A stretch of DNA of 64,000 bases from Thalassotalea_F euphylliae (GTDB taxonomy: Bacteria; Pseudomonadota; Gammaproteobacteria; Enterobacterales; Alteromonadaceae), in assembly GCF_042682785.1 (NCBI RefSeq), contig NZ_JBHUIB010000002.1, forward strand, positions 62,001 through 126,000, given 5' to 3'. Below the pieces are notes generated by a model. That model was not told where the DNA came from and did not search any database. It saw only the letters and a program-made list of their open reading frames with translations. Numbering within the stretch: position 1 is the first letter of the stretch; each line of letters opens with the position of its first letter. Made by a program: the position numbers and the translations under genes. Positions 1-9,411 of this stretch are shown here, piece after piece.

Positions 1-869
1 AGTGCCTCCATTGGCACGACAGAGTGACTAATTTGTTTACGTTCCAGTGATGCTAAATCAAGCGTGATACTACCAGGCATGCCTTGAAGAGCTGGTTTTT
101 CAGGGTTAAATGGCATTTCGAGTGTGAGTATAAAGTTACGATTTTCGTCGCTAGGCTGTGCCGTATGTTCTTTGTAGTGCCCAATGAAATTATCGTCTGG
201 GTATGCGTCAAGCTTAACGGGGATTTGCATGTTACGCGCTTCTACGTTGTCACGGTCGATAGCCGCCACCAATGAATCAGGAAGAGTAGCGACAACCTCT
301 ACCATTTCTCTTTTGTGCATACTGATGGCTGGCGAGCCAATATTAGTGGCTTGATAGTTTTCTACGTGGACGGTAGAAATGATACCGTCAAAAGGTGCGT
401 GCAGTTCAACGTAATCAAGCTGAATTTTCGCGTATTTCAATGCTGCAGTTGCTTGCTCGTATTGGGCATTAAGCTCGTCAAACGTGCTCTTTGCCATATT
501 GCCTTGTTCAACCATAGCTTTGGCACGTTGCGCTCTCACTTTTGACAGCTCGACTTTAGCTTTAGCTTCACTGACGGAAAGTTTATAGGTAGTGTCATCA
601 AGCTTAGCGAGCAAATCACCTTTTTTGACACGCATTCCCTCAGTCGCTATTAATTGGACAATTTCACCGTTGAGCTGAAAGCTTAATGTGGTCAAGTCAC
701 TTGCTTGAATAACAGCAGGGTAGCTTTGTATGCGGCTAGTTTTTAGTTCAGGCACTTTCTGCACTTCAATGACCGGGGTTTTAGGTGCCGGAAAAGTCAC
801 TTCACTACATCCTGATAAAAAAAGTGCGGTTCCTAGTACTGTGGCGAAAGATTTGGTTAGCTGTTTCAT
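1..869 (-). CDS. RND efflux periplasmic adaptor lipoprotein (3' end cut by window)
   Basis: Open reading frame on the minus strand starting MKQLTKSFATVLGTALFLSGC, about 289 codons inside the window and still open at the left edge. The N-terminus is a lipoprotein signal with lipobox LSGC. The body has the membrane-fusion-protein layout: a short beta-barrel start, a lipoyl-like half (EGMRVKKGDLLAKLDD), a helical hairpin of about 60 residues, the second lipoyl half (LHAPFDGIIS) and a beta-barrel domain. Such proteins link an inner-membrane RND pump to an outer-membrane channel. Its ATG lies one base after the stop of the upstream adaptor, so the two are surely co-transcribed; a permease gene is expected beyond the left edge. 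The substrate cannot be told. Confidence 0.9.
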   Translation of the reverse strand, partial: MKQLTKSFATVLGTALFLSGCSEVTFPAPKTPVIEVQKVPELKTSRIQSYPAVIQASDLTTLSFQLNGEIVQLIATEGMRVKKGDLLAKLDDTTYKLSVSEAKAKVELSKVRAQRAKAMVEQGNMAKSTFDELNAQYEQATAALKYAKIQLDYVELHAPFDGIISTVHVENYQATNIGSPAISMHKREMVEVVATLPDSLVAAIDRDNVEARNMQIPVKLDAYPDDNFIGHYKEHTAQPSDENRNFILTLEMPFNPEKPALQGMPGSITLDLASLERKQISHSVVPMEA

Positions 870-870
870 C

Positions 871-1920
871 TTATAATCCTCGTTCCTTCACCCAAGGTTT
901 TACTTTCGTTGATGCTGTCAGTTCGTTTGCACCTGCGGCAACTATTCTGAAGCCATCTTCAAGTCCAGATATTAGGTTTAAGTTTTCATCAAGTTCCACG
1001 GCACGTTTTTCAACGCCGCCATCGTTATACACCCAAACAAATTGTTGTCCGTTTTCTTCCAAAATAGCTGCTGGCGGAATTTTTTGGATCAGCGCTTTAT
1101 CGCCTAACACTAGGTCAACATAAAGCGTTGCTGCCATGCCCGGTAACAAGTTGAGATCTGCAGGTTGCGGCATGGTGAAAACCACTCGGAATGCGCCTGT
1201 TTCAGAGTCGGCAACTGTTTCTACTTCTTTTAGTGATGCCGTATATTTCTTTTCTAAATCGACAGGAAAAGTAACGCGTTGGGGAGTCTCTCTTACTTTC
1301 GAACGCTGCATTGCGTTAACTAATCGTTCGGGTAGGTTTATCACGATATCAATAGAGTTTTCTGTTTGAATAGACATCACTGGCTGCAAAGCTTGGGCGT
1401 ATTCAAAGTCTTTTAAGTAGGTGGCGGCAATAACACCGTCATAGGGAGCAAAAAGTTGCGTATACTCGAGGTTTGCTTTTGCTTGTTCCAATTCGTTGTA
1501 CCGAACCTGAAGTTCGGTGTTTGTGCTATCGAATTGTTCTCGAGAAATCAGGAAGTCTTTAATTAACGCTTCAGAGCGATCATGTTGCACTTTTGCCAAG
1601 TTGTATGAAGCTTGTTGCGCATCTCTAATTGCTTCGTAGTCTACCGGTACCAATTGTGCTAGCAGTTGACCCGCCTTAACGTCTTCGCCAGAGCGCACCG
1701 AAAATTTGCTAATTTTGCCGGGGACTCGAAATGATAAGTTGGCTTGCTTACTTGATTCAACGCGGGCTGGAAACGAATGCGTTTTGGTATGCATTAAATC
1801 AATTTGTAGTAATCTGACGGGGCGAACGACTTCTTTAGTGACCACTTCCGTTTCACCGCCACATGCTACGACAAACAGCATGACAAACACGCTGGCGATC
1901 GCTTTACGATGCATTTGCAT
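871..1920 (-). CDS. RND efflux periplasmic adaptor lipoprotein
   Basis: 349 residues with a lipoprotein signal (lipobox VVAC at about residues 17-20). It has the same architecture as the downstream gene: lipoyl half 1 around RSGEDVKAGQLLAQL, coiled-coil hairpin about residues 95-145, lipoyl half 2 at LFAPYDGVIAATY, then beta-barrel and membrane-proximal domains (PGMAATLYVDL). It is the first gene of a minus-strand operon with two tandem adaptors. Tandem diverged adaptors before one RND permease are known in marine gammaproteobacteria; they may form a heteromeric adaptor ring (inference). No regulator gene sits upstream; the next gene is an unrelated alginate lyase. Confidence 0.9.
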   Translation of the reverse strand: MQMHRKAIASVFVMLFVVACGGETEVVTKEVVRPVRLLQIDLMHTKTHSFPARVESSKQANLSFRVPGKISKFSVRSGEDVKAGQLLAQLVPVDYEAIRDAQQASYNLAKVQHDRSEALIKDFLISREQFDSTNTELQVRYNELEQAKANLEYTQLFAPYDGVIAATYLKDFEYAQALQPVMSIQTENSIDIVINLPERLVNAMQRSKVRETPQRVTFPVDLEKKYTASLKEVETVADSETGAFRVVFTMPQPADLNLLPGMAATLYVDLVLGDKALIQKIPPAAILEENGQQFVWVYNDGGVEKRAVELDENLNLISGLEDGFRIVAAGANELTASTKVKPWVKERGL

Positions 1921-2110
1921 TGCATGTACTCCTTTGAAGGTAGAGATGTTTTGTTTTTATTATCTCAGTGTAGTTAAGAGATATGACATTTTTCCAACAA
2001 ATAACTAAATTTATTAGAGAATTCAGGATATCAGTAACCAATTATTCACTTAAAGAAGTATTTCGTTATTTTTTGCAACTAAGTCCTTTTGCTGCAAAGG
2101 AAAAGTGATA

Positions 2111-2137
2111 AAAAAGGCCGCTAAAGCGACCTTTTTT
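2111..2137 (-). terminator. Rho-independent terminator after the alginate lyase
   Basis: GC stem GGTCGC/GCGGCC (one mismatch) with a TTTA loop, followed on the minus strand by a run of T. It lies 13 bases past the stop of the PL7 gene and separates it from the RND operon. Confidence 0.85.
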
Positions 2138-2149
2138 CAGTGGCGTTAA

Positions 2150-3955
2150 CTAGTAGTTGTAGCCATCATGCGTATTTACTATTTCATAGAAAGTTGCTTG
2201 CACATAATCATCGCCATTACCGGTGTTATTCTGGTTGTAAACACCTGCCTTGAAGTACATGTATTCGTTACTGCCTGTGTGGTAGCCACTATTACTCATA
2301 TCAACGGTTTGAACAACATCAGCTTTCCCGTCACGATAAATTGTGACTGTCAGCGAATTACCAACTACTTTAATCGAGTAACTAAACACTTCGCCAAGCT
2401 CGATACCGTCGCTTGGGTTTGACGCAGAACTTGAACGACTGCCTATCATGTCATAGTACTCGTCACTTTTACCTATTGGTTCGTGCGCCAAGTAGATTGC
2501 GCCTTTGCTATTCCCTGGAAGCTTGCGATAGTACAAGCGAGCAGGTTCGTCATTCGTCGCATGGATTTGACCAATAATGACACGGCCAACTTGGCTACTG
2601 CTACCCGTTGTTGTGACATGATCAACTTTAAGCGTTGCTTTTAACTCGCCATCAATGCCGCCTGCCGCACTGCGATCCGAAGCAGAATAGGTTGAGAACA
2701 CCCAGTTATTTTTGTTCACTCCTTTGGTTGAAATACTGGTGTCACCTCGGCGCAGCATTTCACGCAGTTCAGAACGAGTGTAACTCGTGTTAGTTGATGT
2801 TTTTGGCGCATCAATCGGGGCTTTGAATACTAACGCTCCGTCATTATCACGATAAAACCATTGAGGATGTTCGTAACCATTGACGAGGTCGTTCTCACTG
2901 ATTGAATCTGATTTACCATTGTTGTCATTATCAACAGGTACGCCAAGGTACCAATCATTTAACTCGATATTTATATTGCCAGGTGAACCACCACCAGAGT
3001 TACCGCCACCATTGTCACCACCGTTATCGCCACTTTCTCCGCAGCCCAGAATTTGTGTTTCAATGATACTGTTCCATGTGTTTGAAGAGTTTCCATAGCC
3101 AGTAATGCGCACATACTTGGCTGAAGAATCGATAACATCAACAGTTTCATAGCTTGAACTGCTCCCTGATGATTGACCGCTGGTAAGGACTGACGTCCAA
3201 TTATTGTTATCGGTTGATGTATCTACATCAAAAAATGATGTACGACTATTGCCTTTAAACCAAACTAGGTTCAAAGCAGTTACAGTGCTTTCACTATTTA
3301 ATTGATAAACAATAGATTTTCCTGAGCCATTAGACGACCAGCGAGATTCATCTGCCAAGTTGCCATCGATGGTATTAGCAGGGCCGTGACCATCATTAGT
3401 TCCATTGTCTGTAGCGGATGTAACAGCAAGGTTACTGCTGTCAGAGCATTGCCCAGTACTGCCTGTATTGCCGCCTGAATCACCGCCGGTTCCACCAGAG
3501 CTTGTGGCCGTTAATGTAAAATCATCAAATCGACCTTCTTGGCTATAATATTCGCCAAAAAGGGTAATTTGGGTCTGACTTCCTGAGTTGAAATTAACGG
3601 AAATCGGAGCGTAGCTGCTATTTACTGCGGTAGCAGATAGGGTTGAACCACCAACATATACGCCAATCTTTCCGCCGCCTTTTACGTGCGCAGTTAATAC
3701 ATAGTCAGTGTTGGTTGTTACAGGTACTGACTGTGAAAACGCACCTGAAGAACCTGATATTTTCGCTGATTTTGTACCGCTATAAGCGTCACTCGAAATG
3801 GCTGATGGGTCAGTGTCTTGCCATCCGTCCCAGTTGTTTTCGAAGCTAGCATTTTGAATATCTACTGATGTAGCACTTGCTAGCGTCCCCCATAATGCTG
3901 AAGACAAACAACATAAAGCGATTGCGCGTTGAACGCGGCTGTTGTGTTTTTTCAT
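2150..3955 (-). CDS. Secreted PL7 alginate lyase with two carbohydrate-binding domains
   Basis: 601 residues from the ATG at 3955, chosen because it opens a signal peptide (MKKHNSRVQRAIALCCLSS...ASA) after an AAGGCGA ribosome site; the frame stays open 31 codons further up without such features. Domains: CBM16/CBM4-like sandwich about 31-150, Gly/Ser linker, F5/8 type C (CBM32-like) about 170-306 bracketed by Cys170 and Cys305, Gly/Asn-rich linker, then the lyase at 327-601. The PL7 catalytic signatures are all present: RSELR (394-398), QIH (463-465) and YMYFKAGVYNQ (565-575). QIH rather than QVH often goes with polyguluronate preference. The enzyme should cut brown-algal alginate outside the cell by beta-elimination. 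No alginate transporter or oligo-lyase lies in this window, so it is a stand-alone polysaccharide gene. Confidence 0.95.
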   Translation of the reverse strand: MKKHNSRVQRAIALCCLSSALWGTLASATSVDIQNASFENNWDGWQDTDPSAISSDAYSGTKSAKISGSSGAFSQSVPVTTNTDYVLTAHVKGGGKIGVYVGGSTLSATAVNSSYAPISVNFNSGSQTQITLFGEYYSQEGRFDDFTLTATSSGGTGGDSGGNTGSTGQCSDSSNLAVTSATDNGTNDGHGPANTIDGNLADESRWSSNGSGKSIVYQLNSESTVTALNLVWFKGNSRTSFFDVDTSTDNNNWTSVLTSGQSSGSSSSYETVDVIDSSAKYVRITGYGNSSNTWNSIIETQILGCGESGDNGGDNGGGNSGGGSPGNINIELNDWYLGVPVDNDNNGKSDSISENDLVNGYEHPQWFYRDNDGALVFKAPIDAPKTSTNTSYTRSELREMLRRGDTSISTKGVNKNNWVFSTYSASDRSAAGGIDGELKATLKVDHVTTTGSSSQVGRVIIGQIHATNDEPARLYYRKLPGNSKGAIYLAHEPIGKSDEYYDMIGSRSSSASNPSDGIELGEVFSYSIKVVGNSLTVTIYRDGKADVVQTVDMSNSGYHTGSNEYMYFKAGVYNQNNTGNGDDYVQATFYEIVNTHDGYNY

Positions 3956-3990
3956 TATTTCGCCTTGATTGTTAACTATTAAAAAATAAA

Positions 3991-4003
3991 TTGGTATTAC
4001 CAA
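3991..4003. promoter_or_regulatory. Palindromic operator candidate TTGGTATTACCAA
   Basis: Perfect inverted repeat TTGGTA-T-TACCAA, 36 bases upstream of the alginate lyase ATG. The form TTGGTnnnACCAA is typical of FadR-subfamily GntR regulators such as PdhR and LldR (family knowledge). A related GGTATTACC core lies 45 bp further up. Its cognate regulator is not in the window. Confidence 0.6.
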
Positions 4004-4030
4004 AATTTCTTCGTGGTAACTTGTTGATGT

Positions 4031-4055
4031 TTGATCGGGTATTACCAAAGATCAA
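4031..4055. promoter_or_regulatory. Second operator-like element upstream of the alginate lyase
   Basis: Contains GGTATTACC (4038-4046), the same core as the site at 3991, and is flanked by TTGATC (4031-4036) and GATCAA (4050-4055). A third partial copy, TTATTACCAA, occurs at 4225-4234. Confidence 0.45.
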
Positions 4056-4344
4056 GTGTGTTTTTTAATCAAAGTCGGTTTTGTATGAAAAAAAGTCGTT
4101 AATTCTTTGTAAACATTGGGATGTATTGGTTATATCATTTTATTCTAGCGTTATTATGGTTTTACTCGTGGGCTTGTTGATGAAGAGCAGATGAATGGGG
4201 TACGTGCTTGGAGTAAATTTAGCTTTATTACCAAATTTGCAATAAGTGCTCTAGGTGTCGATAACGTTTTTTAGATGCGTAAAAGCAAAGTGACGGGACT
4301 AAAAATCGTTATGGTATGGGGCAATGACGAGTGAAAATATTCGT
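4056..4344. other. Intergenic stretch without a gene
   Basis: Upstream region of the alginate lyase and downstream region of the GGDEF gene, both on the minus strand. Apart from the partial TTATTACCAA at 4225-4234 I see no gene and no convincing terminator. Confidence 0.6.
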
Positions 4345-6273
4345 TTACTGTGCAATAGGGCGCATATGCTCTACGAATGTCACGGCATTTCTACCTGCTT
4401 GCTTTGCGTCGTAGAGTCGTTTATCGGCTAATTTCACCGCGACTTGGAGTTGATGGATATTTTCAGTGCTGTCTATGACGGCACCACCACTGAAGTTTAT
4501 TAGTCTGTTTTCGGGGTAACCTTTGATTGGTTGGCTATTGAGCGTAGCATGGATGCGTTGCAAAACACTATATGCTTGATTTTCATCTAAGTCTTGTAAG
4601 ACAAGTAGCCATTCTTCTCCGCCGTAACGACCATAGGCGTCCTGTTTTCTTAGGTTTTCTCGGCATGACTGAGCGAAAGCTTTTAACACATCGTCGCCAA
4701 CATCGTGTCCATAGGTGTCATTTATTGATTTGAAATTGTCTAAGTCAATTAGGATAAGCACATTGCTGACTGATGTCTCTGCCAGCATTTGTTCTGCGGC
4801 ACTAATGACTGAACGCCGATTAGGTGCCTCAGTGAGTGGATCTTTTAAAGCAAGATCACGATAAAATTGACGGCGTTTTATTTGACGATAAAGCAGCGCG
4901 GCAATAAATAAAACAAGTATCACAGAAAGACAAACAATAACTATTAGTAGCAAACGTTGGCTATTCTGACGGTCTATCCTGAGTTGTTTTACTTCATTTT
5001 CTTTTTGTAAAAGCTGATTTTTATTGAGCGTAATATCGGTATCAAAACTGACTTTTAAGCGTTGAATGTTTTGTTTTTTCTCTAATTCGTGTCTTTTTTG
5101 TTGTTGCTCTGAAAGCAGTTTCAGTGCCTGGTATGCCTTGTCGTATTCGCCAAGTGCATACGCTAGGTTTGATTCTCGTTTGAGTATTTGGCGCTCGGAG
5201 TCTTCGCTATTTAACACGGCGCCTAGGTTTTTCATTATCTCAAGTTGTTTGCCAGCGAGTTGGTATTGTTTAAGTGCATAATAACAGTCAAAAAGACCAC
5301 TTACGGCGTTAAAAAGCTCGCTGTTTGCACCCGTCTGTTTGAAGACTGCTGCTGTTTCACTAAACAATGCAATTGCTTCACTGTAACGCCCGTCAGCTCT
5401 ATAGATGTCAGCTAAACCCATCTTGGCCCAATAGACCCCAATTTCATCATTTATCTGTTTGGCTAACGATAAGGACTCATTGATAGATGCTTCAGCAAGT
5501 TCCAATTGCTTGTCTTTCGCGTAAATTTTGCCGAGGTTGTAAGCAATGACAGAGCTACTAAAGATATCTTGAACCTTTTTCTTGATAATAAGCGCTTCTT
5601 GCAAATAGCTGATAGCCGTTTGATTATCACCGAAGTCTGAATAAAGGTTGGCAAGTGAGTTCAGCGTATCGCTCAAATTGGATTGGTCATTCGATTCGAT
5701 ATAAATGTCATACGCTTTTTTTAAGTTTTTCAGTGAATCTTCTAGGAATCCGTGGGCATATTGACTTTGTCCGATAGATAAATAAATGTACCCCGCTTCA
5801 TCTTTATCCTGCCAAGTATCAGCTTCTTCCATGAGTTGGGATATGAGCTGGCTGATTTCTTCTGTAAACCCTACTGAATCACTGATAGACAGCTTTACCA
5901 ACTTAAATCGGATAACAAGTTTGTTGTATTGCAATTGCTCTGCAACCGGCAAATATCGCTCTATAATCGCTGTTGCTTCAGGCAAGCGTTCTAAATATGC
6001 CAAGATTTCGGCCTTGGTCACACTTGCCTTAATTTCGATGCGTTGCCAGTTATTGGCTCTAGCGTCATTAATTAGCTGCTCAAGTGCTTGCAGGGCATCA
6101 TGCGGGGGCATTGAATCATCTTCTGTCAATTCATCAAGTCGAACGTCAGCTTCTTCTGCGTTTAGTGATGTAATTTCATTGCTAGTTTGAGGTTTGTTTT
6201 CTTGAGCCGCCACAATCTCTAGCGCGACAACACTATAGGAAAGTAATAGTAAGAACCAATATTTACGACTCAT
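4345..6273 (-). CDS. TPR-containing diguanylate cyclase (GGEEW variant)
   Basis: 642 residues: signal peptide or N-terminal anchor (to about residue 23), a periplasmic TPR solenoid to about 400, a coiled-coil stretch, one membrane helix (LLLIVIVCLSVILVLF, about 442-463) and a cytoplasmic GGDEF domain from about 475. The metal-site helix DLDNFKSINDTYGHD is intact. The active-site loop at 551-555 reads GGEEW, not GGEEF; the Phe-to-Trp change is at the least critical position, so c-di-GMP synthesis remains likely. An RKQD inhibitory site precedes it by five residues. The role inferred is to sense a periplasmic partner through the TPRs and make c-di-GMP. Two more proteins of this design occur at 13252 and 30680. 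Confidence 0.9.
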   Translation of the reverse strand: MSRKYWFLLLLSYSVVALEIVAAQENKPQTSNEITSLNAEEADVRLDELTEDDSMPPHDALQALEQLINDARANNWQRIEIKASVTKAEILAYLERLPEATAIIERYLPVAEQLQYNKLVIRFKLVKLSISDSVGFTEEISQLISQLMEEADTWQDKDEAGYIYLSIGQSQYAHGFLEDSLKNLKKAYDIYIESNDQSNLSDTLNSLANLYSDFGDNQTAISYLQEALIIKKKVQDIFSSSVIAYNLGKIYAKDKQLELAEASINESLSLAKQINDEIGVYWAKMGLADIYRADGRYSEAIALFSETAAVFKQTGANSELFNAVSGLFDCYYALKQYQLAGKQLEIMKNLGAVLNSEDSERQILKRESNLAYALGEYDKAYQALKLLSEQQQKRHELEKKQNIQRLKVSFDTDITLNKNQLLQKENEVKQLRIDRQNSQRLLLIVIVCLSVILVLFIAALLYRQIKRRQFYRDLALKDPLTEAPNRRSVISAAEQMLAETSVSNVLILIDLDNFKSINDTYGHDVGDDVLKAFAQSCRENLRKQDAYGRYGGEEWLLVLQDLDENQAYSVLQRIHATLNSQPIKGYPENRLINFSGGAVIDSTENIHQLQVAVKLADKRLYDAKQAGRNAVTFVEHMRPIAQ

Positions 6274-6692
6274 TAACTTAATAGTAAATCACTTTTGATT
6301 TGTTTACGTTTTATTAACAAAATAACTATTTATATCAGTTGCTTATGATATCTTTTTATCGACTTGTCTCCAACTGGATTAGCGGCTTAATTTGAAGTAT
6401 GCGTTGTGCTGAATCAATTTGTCTTCGAATAAAGCTGAAGCAAAGGCACTATTTTCTAGAGGGCTTATCTTAAAGGTAAGCACTACGAGGTTAATGAAAA
6501 ATATCAGAGAAATTTTGATGCTGTTTAGTTGGCGCTAGGGTGGCTTGCATAACCAAAACTATCTAAATCCTCGTTGTCTATTATAGTAATAAGGAAGTTA
6601 TAGAGTTTTATAAGATGTTATGGGCTTTGTTTTTATAAACAATGAATGCTGATTTTTCCTAGCTGGACTTTGAGCATCATTCATACATTAGC
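6274..6692. other. Intergenic stretch without a gene
   Basis: About 420 bp of AT-rich DNA between divergent genes. I see no ORF with coding character. A short imperfect hairpin GCTTA...TAAGC lies near 6463-6481. Nothing else stands out. Confidence 0.6.
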
Positions 6693-6720
6693 TTGCGAAT
6701 AATCGAAAGGCCAATATACA
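6693..6720 (+). promoter_or_regulatory. Sigma-70-like promoter candidate
   Basis: TTGCGA (6693-6698), a 16-base spacer and TATACA (6715-6720). It sits about 98 bases ahead of the ATG chosen for the TPR protein. Confidence 0.4.
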
Positions 6721-6817
6721 CGCTTATTTGAGCTACTACTTCTCTGCAAAAGAACAAGGCTGTAATAGGGTTATTCAAGGAGAGCGGACACAAGTTAACT
6801 TTAAGAAGAAACAAGAG

Positions 6818-7894
6818 ATGTATAAGTTGTTTATTACACTATTTAGTGCATTCACCTTAGTATTGTTAAGACCAGCGGCAGCTAAGGAAGTTTCTCAGGA
6901 CAACGTTGAACGTGCTGAATATTCGCTGCAAATAATAAAAGAGTACTCGGTTACCTCGCCAGATCGCGCGCAAGACGAATTATATATAAGCAGTGACCTA
7001 CGAAAGTTCTTACCTAGGAAAAAACAGATCGATTGGCTAATTCAGAGTGCAGTTGTTGCCAACCGTTTGAATGACTTCTCCTTGTCAGAAAGTACGCTGA
7101 CTGCACTTTACTATTCATTTATGTCTGAGCTGACAGCAAAAGAAAGAGGTCTATTTTTCTATTTTCTGGGACATGTAAATTTAAAGCGAGGAGATAATGA
7201 TACGGCAATCAAAATTTATAATTGCGCTTTGAAGAGTTACACGAAAGAAAACTTTGCATTAAGGGCCATGTTTTCCATTGCAAATGCACTTATAGCAAAA
7301 GGAGACTACGAGCTTTCTGAAGCTGTGATGAGGCTGTTACTCGCTGAAGTAAACAGGCAAAAAATAGATAAGTGGAAAGCTGCGCCAACAAATGTATTGG
7401 GAATTTTTGCTTTGCATAGAAAAAACTATGGCGAAGCGGAGAGTTACTTTAGGCAAGCGATGGATCTCCATCAAAAAAATAGAAATAAAGCTGGTGAATA
7501 TAATGCTTCATTGAATCTATTGTTAGTTTTCGCATTAACAAGTAATTTTGAGATGTTTGAAAGATTGAAAGACAGGCTGGCTAGAACTGGTGAGCAACTA
7601 TTAGATCAAGATAGAGTGGCGTATTTTTCTGTGATCAAATATCTTGAAAAGTTCAATAAAAACAAAGGGTTGAATGAATCTGATATGGCTGCGATGCTCT
7701 CAGACATTGACAGTATTAAAAGTATGATAGTTAAAACGGCTGTTTCAAGCTTCATTGCGCCTGAAATTAACTTGAACCTAGTAAAAGAGAAAACCCAAAT
7801 AACAACGCTAGATTGGGTTAAAGAGATTCAAGAGAAAGAGTCATGTACCGACGATAAATTGGACTTTTCGTTTATGTCTGTGGAAATAGAGTGA
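6818..7894 (+). CDS. Secreted TPR protein, relative of the TPR-GGDEF sensors but without GGDEF
   Basis: 358 residues from the ATG at 6818, picked because MYKLFITLFSAFTLVLL...AAA is a signal peptide; the frame extends upstream to a TTG at 6728 with no signal. The mature part is helical with TPR-like repeats (for example YFLGHVNLKRGDNDTAIKIYN and NYGEAESYFRQAMDLH). There is no membrane helix or enzymatic domain at the C-terminus. It is divergent from the neighbouring TPR-GGDEF gene and resembles its periplasmic half. It could be a free periplasmic partner or a remnant that lost its cyclase domain. Function unknown. Confidence 0.75.
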   Translation: MYKLFITLFSAFTLVLLRPAAAKEVSQDNVERAEYSLQIIKEYSVTSPDRAQDELYISSDLRKFLPRKKQIDWLIQSAVVANRLNDFSLSESTLTALYYSFMSELTAKERGLFFYFLGHVNLKRGDNDTAIKIYNCALKSYTKENFALRAMFSIANALIAKGDYELSEAVMRLLLAEVNRQKIDKWKAAPTNVLGIFALHRKNYGEAESYFRQAMDLHQKNRNKAGEYNASLNLLLVFALTSNFEMFERLKDRLARTGEQLLDQDRVAYFSVIKYLEKFNKNKGLNESDMAAMLSDIDSIKSMIVKTAVSSFIAPEINLNLVKEKTQITTLDWVKEIQEKESCTDDKLDFSFMSVEIE

Positions 7895-7963
7895 AATAGA
7901 GTACTCCGTTGAGGCGTATTTGTACTAAAACTGATATGCCTTACATATTAGGCGAAGCAAGTT

Positions 7964-8158
7964 CTAGCCTACAGCTGTCTGCCATTGCTCAACATTTTCT
8001 TTGTCGATAATTGTGCTGAAAGGGACTTGCAAATAACCACCACGATCTGGACACAATACTGTCAACTTGTCGTGATTATTTTTATCGGTCAATTCTTTTG
8101 CATCACAAACGCCAGTAAGGTTTTCGCCTTCCCATGCGAACTTAAGCTTAACAAACAT
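7964..8158 (-). CDS. Small conserved-looking hypothetical protein
   Basis: 64 residues from the ATG at 8158 (MFVKLKFAWEGENLTG). The longer frame to 8224 adds 22 residues of less protein-like sequence, so the shorter start is preferred. It contains two Cys (GVCDAKEL, VLCPDRGGYLQVPF) and reads like a small beta-rich domain. It is not recognised. It is monocistronic between a convergent TPR gene and the MipA gene. Confidence 0.55.
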   Translation of the reverse strand: MFVKLKFAWEGENLTGVCDAKELTDKNNHDKLTVLCPDRGGYLQVPFSTIIDKENVEQWQTAVG

Positions 8159-8452
8159 ACTTCTTAGCCTTTTATTAAATAGTATAAATCGGGCAAAACT
8201 TAACCTCAGTATAGAGTGAACCACTGATTAGGTCATGTTCTTTTTTGGCATAAAATAGTTAAAAGGTGACAGGAAAATATTTTTTATATTTATCAATGAT
8301 ATCTCAGTAGCAATTAACAAATAAATTAATTGTTATTAACAAATAGATAATCACGCTACCTCGAATTGTAACTACTTTGAATATCACCTAAGTCGTTCAA
8401 GAGCGGTTAACTCTAGAGTTGATGGCTACTAATGCCATATTCTTTTACCTAA

Positions 8453-9328
8453 CTACTTCACTATATCTTTACTTTGCATAAAGGTGTATCGGACACCTAT
8501 GACTGCAGAGAAGTTATTGTCTTCTTCAAATAAGGCACTGTCTTCATTTTCAGCACCTTGCCATAAGCCCCATTGCACCGCAGTAAAAAGACTAAGTTCT
8601 GGTTTTATCTGGAAAATAGAGCCCAATGACACTTTAGTGCCTAAGTAACCTGCTTTTGCATTAAATTGCTGTCGGCGTTCTGTTTCATACTGGGCGTCTA
8701 TTTGATAAAAGTAATCATGCAATTTTTCGCTAGCCCAAATCGGTGCTAGTGATGCAAATGCCACGGTATCGTTCCATAGTAAGTCTTTGCTGCGCCAAGA
8801 GAGTTGTGGCTGAATTGTGTAACCTTGGTGATTGATGCTACCGAAGTCGGTCGAGAATACTGCTCTCGTTTGCACGTTTAACCATATTTCACTGTCTGCT
8901 CCGTACTCAATAGATGAATCCGAAAGTAAGAACCTGAACTGTGGGCCAATTTCGAACAAGAAGTCTAAATCAGGCATTCCTTCACGTATTTTGGAATCTT
9001 CAGAATCTGCATTAAATGCTGCAGCCATCGATACGTCAACTTTGAAACGTGGCGCCTCCAATGCAATAGCTTTAACGATTGAACCATCTCCAACTCTAAT
9101 AGTGTCACCACGATAAATGCCATATGGCACAACCAAGGCTTTATCTTGGCTATCGCTTGAAGCAGGGTAAAGAGGGCTATGAAAACCTGCGGCTACACCA
9201 CCTAACTCCCATTTTGGAAGCGGTTTGTCTCCTTTCTCAAACCCCGATTCGTTGCTCGAAGAGGGCATAGAGAGTAAAAGGATACACAGTCCAACGATAA
9301 GTTTGTTGTTAAAAAATTCAGCTAGCAT
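8453..9328 (-). CDS. MipA/OmpV family outer-membrane protein
   Basis: 291 residues with an N-terminal signal peptide (about residues 1-25). The text has the alternating aromatic pattern of a beta-barrel: the family opening GGVAAGFHSPLYPAS, PYGIYRGDTIRVGDG, a long middle of strands, and the ending VRYTFMQ. MipA/OmpV proteins are outer-membrane barrels linked to murein synthesis complexes, osmoregulation or antimicrobial sensing, so the exact role here is open. It is transcribed alone, with about 220 bp of non-coding DNA on its 3' side. Confidence 0.85.
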   Translation of the reverse strand: MLAEFFNNKLIVGLCILLLSMPSSSNESGFEKGDKPLPKWELGGVAAGFHSPLYPASSDSQDKALVVPYGIYRGDTIRVGDGSIVKAIALEAPRFKVDVSMAAAFNADSEDSKIREGMPDLDFLFEIGPQFRFLLSDSSIEYGADSEIWLNVQTRAVFSTDFGSINHQGYTIQPQLSWRSKDLLWNDTVAFASLAPIWASEKLHDYFYQIDAQYETERRQQFNAKAGYLGTKVSLGSIFQIKPELSLFTAVQWGLWQGAENEDSALFEEDNNFSAVIGVRYTFMQSKDIVK

Positions 9329-9411
9329 TTCTTTGTTAATTCAACGCATTAAAACTTCAATATACGAGCTTGCTGTAACATTAGTTTTAGAGCAAGCGCG
9401 GAATATGAATA

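Noticed and set aside
5786..6190. 134-codon plus-strand ORF inside the TPR-GGDEF gene
   Set aside because: Opposite-strand shadow of TPR coding sequence with no independent signals.
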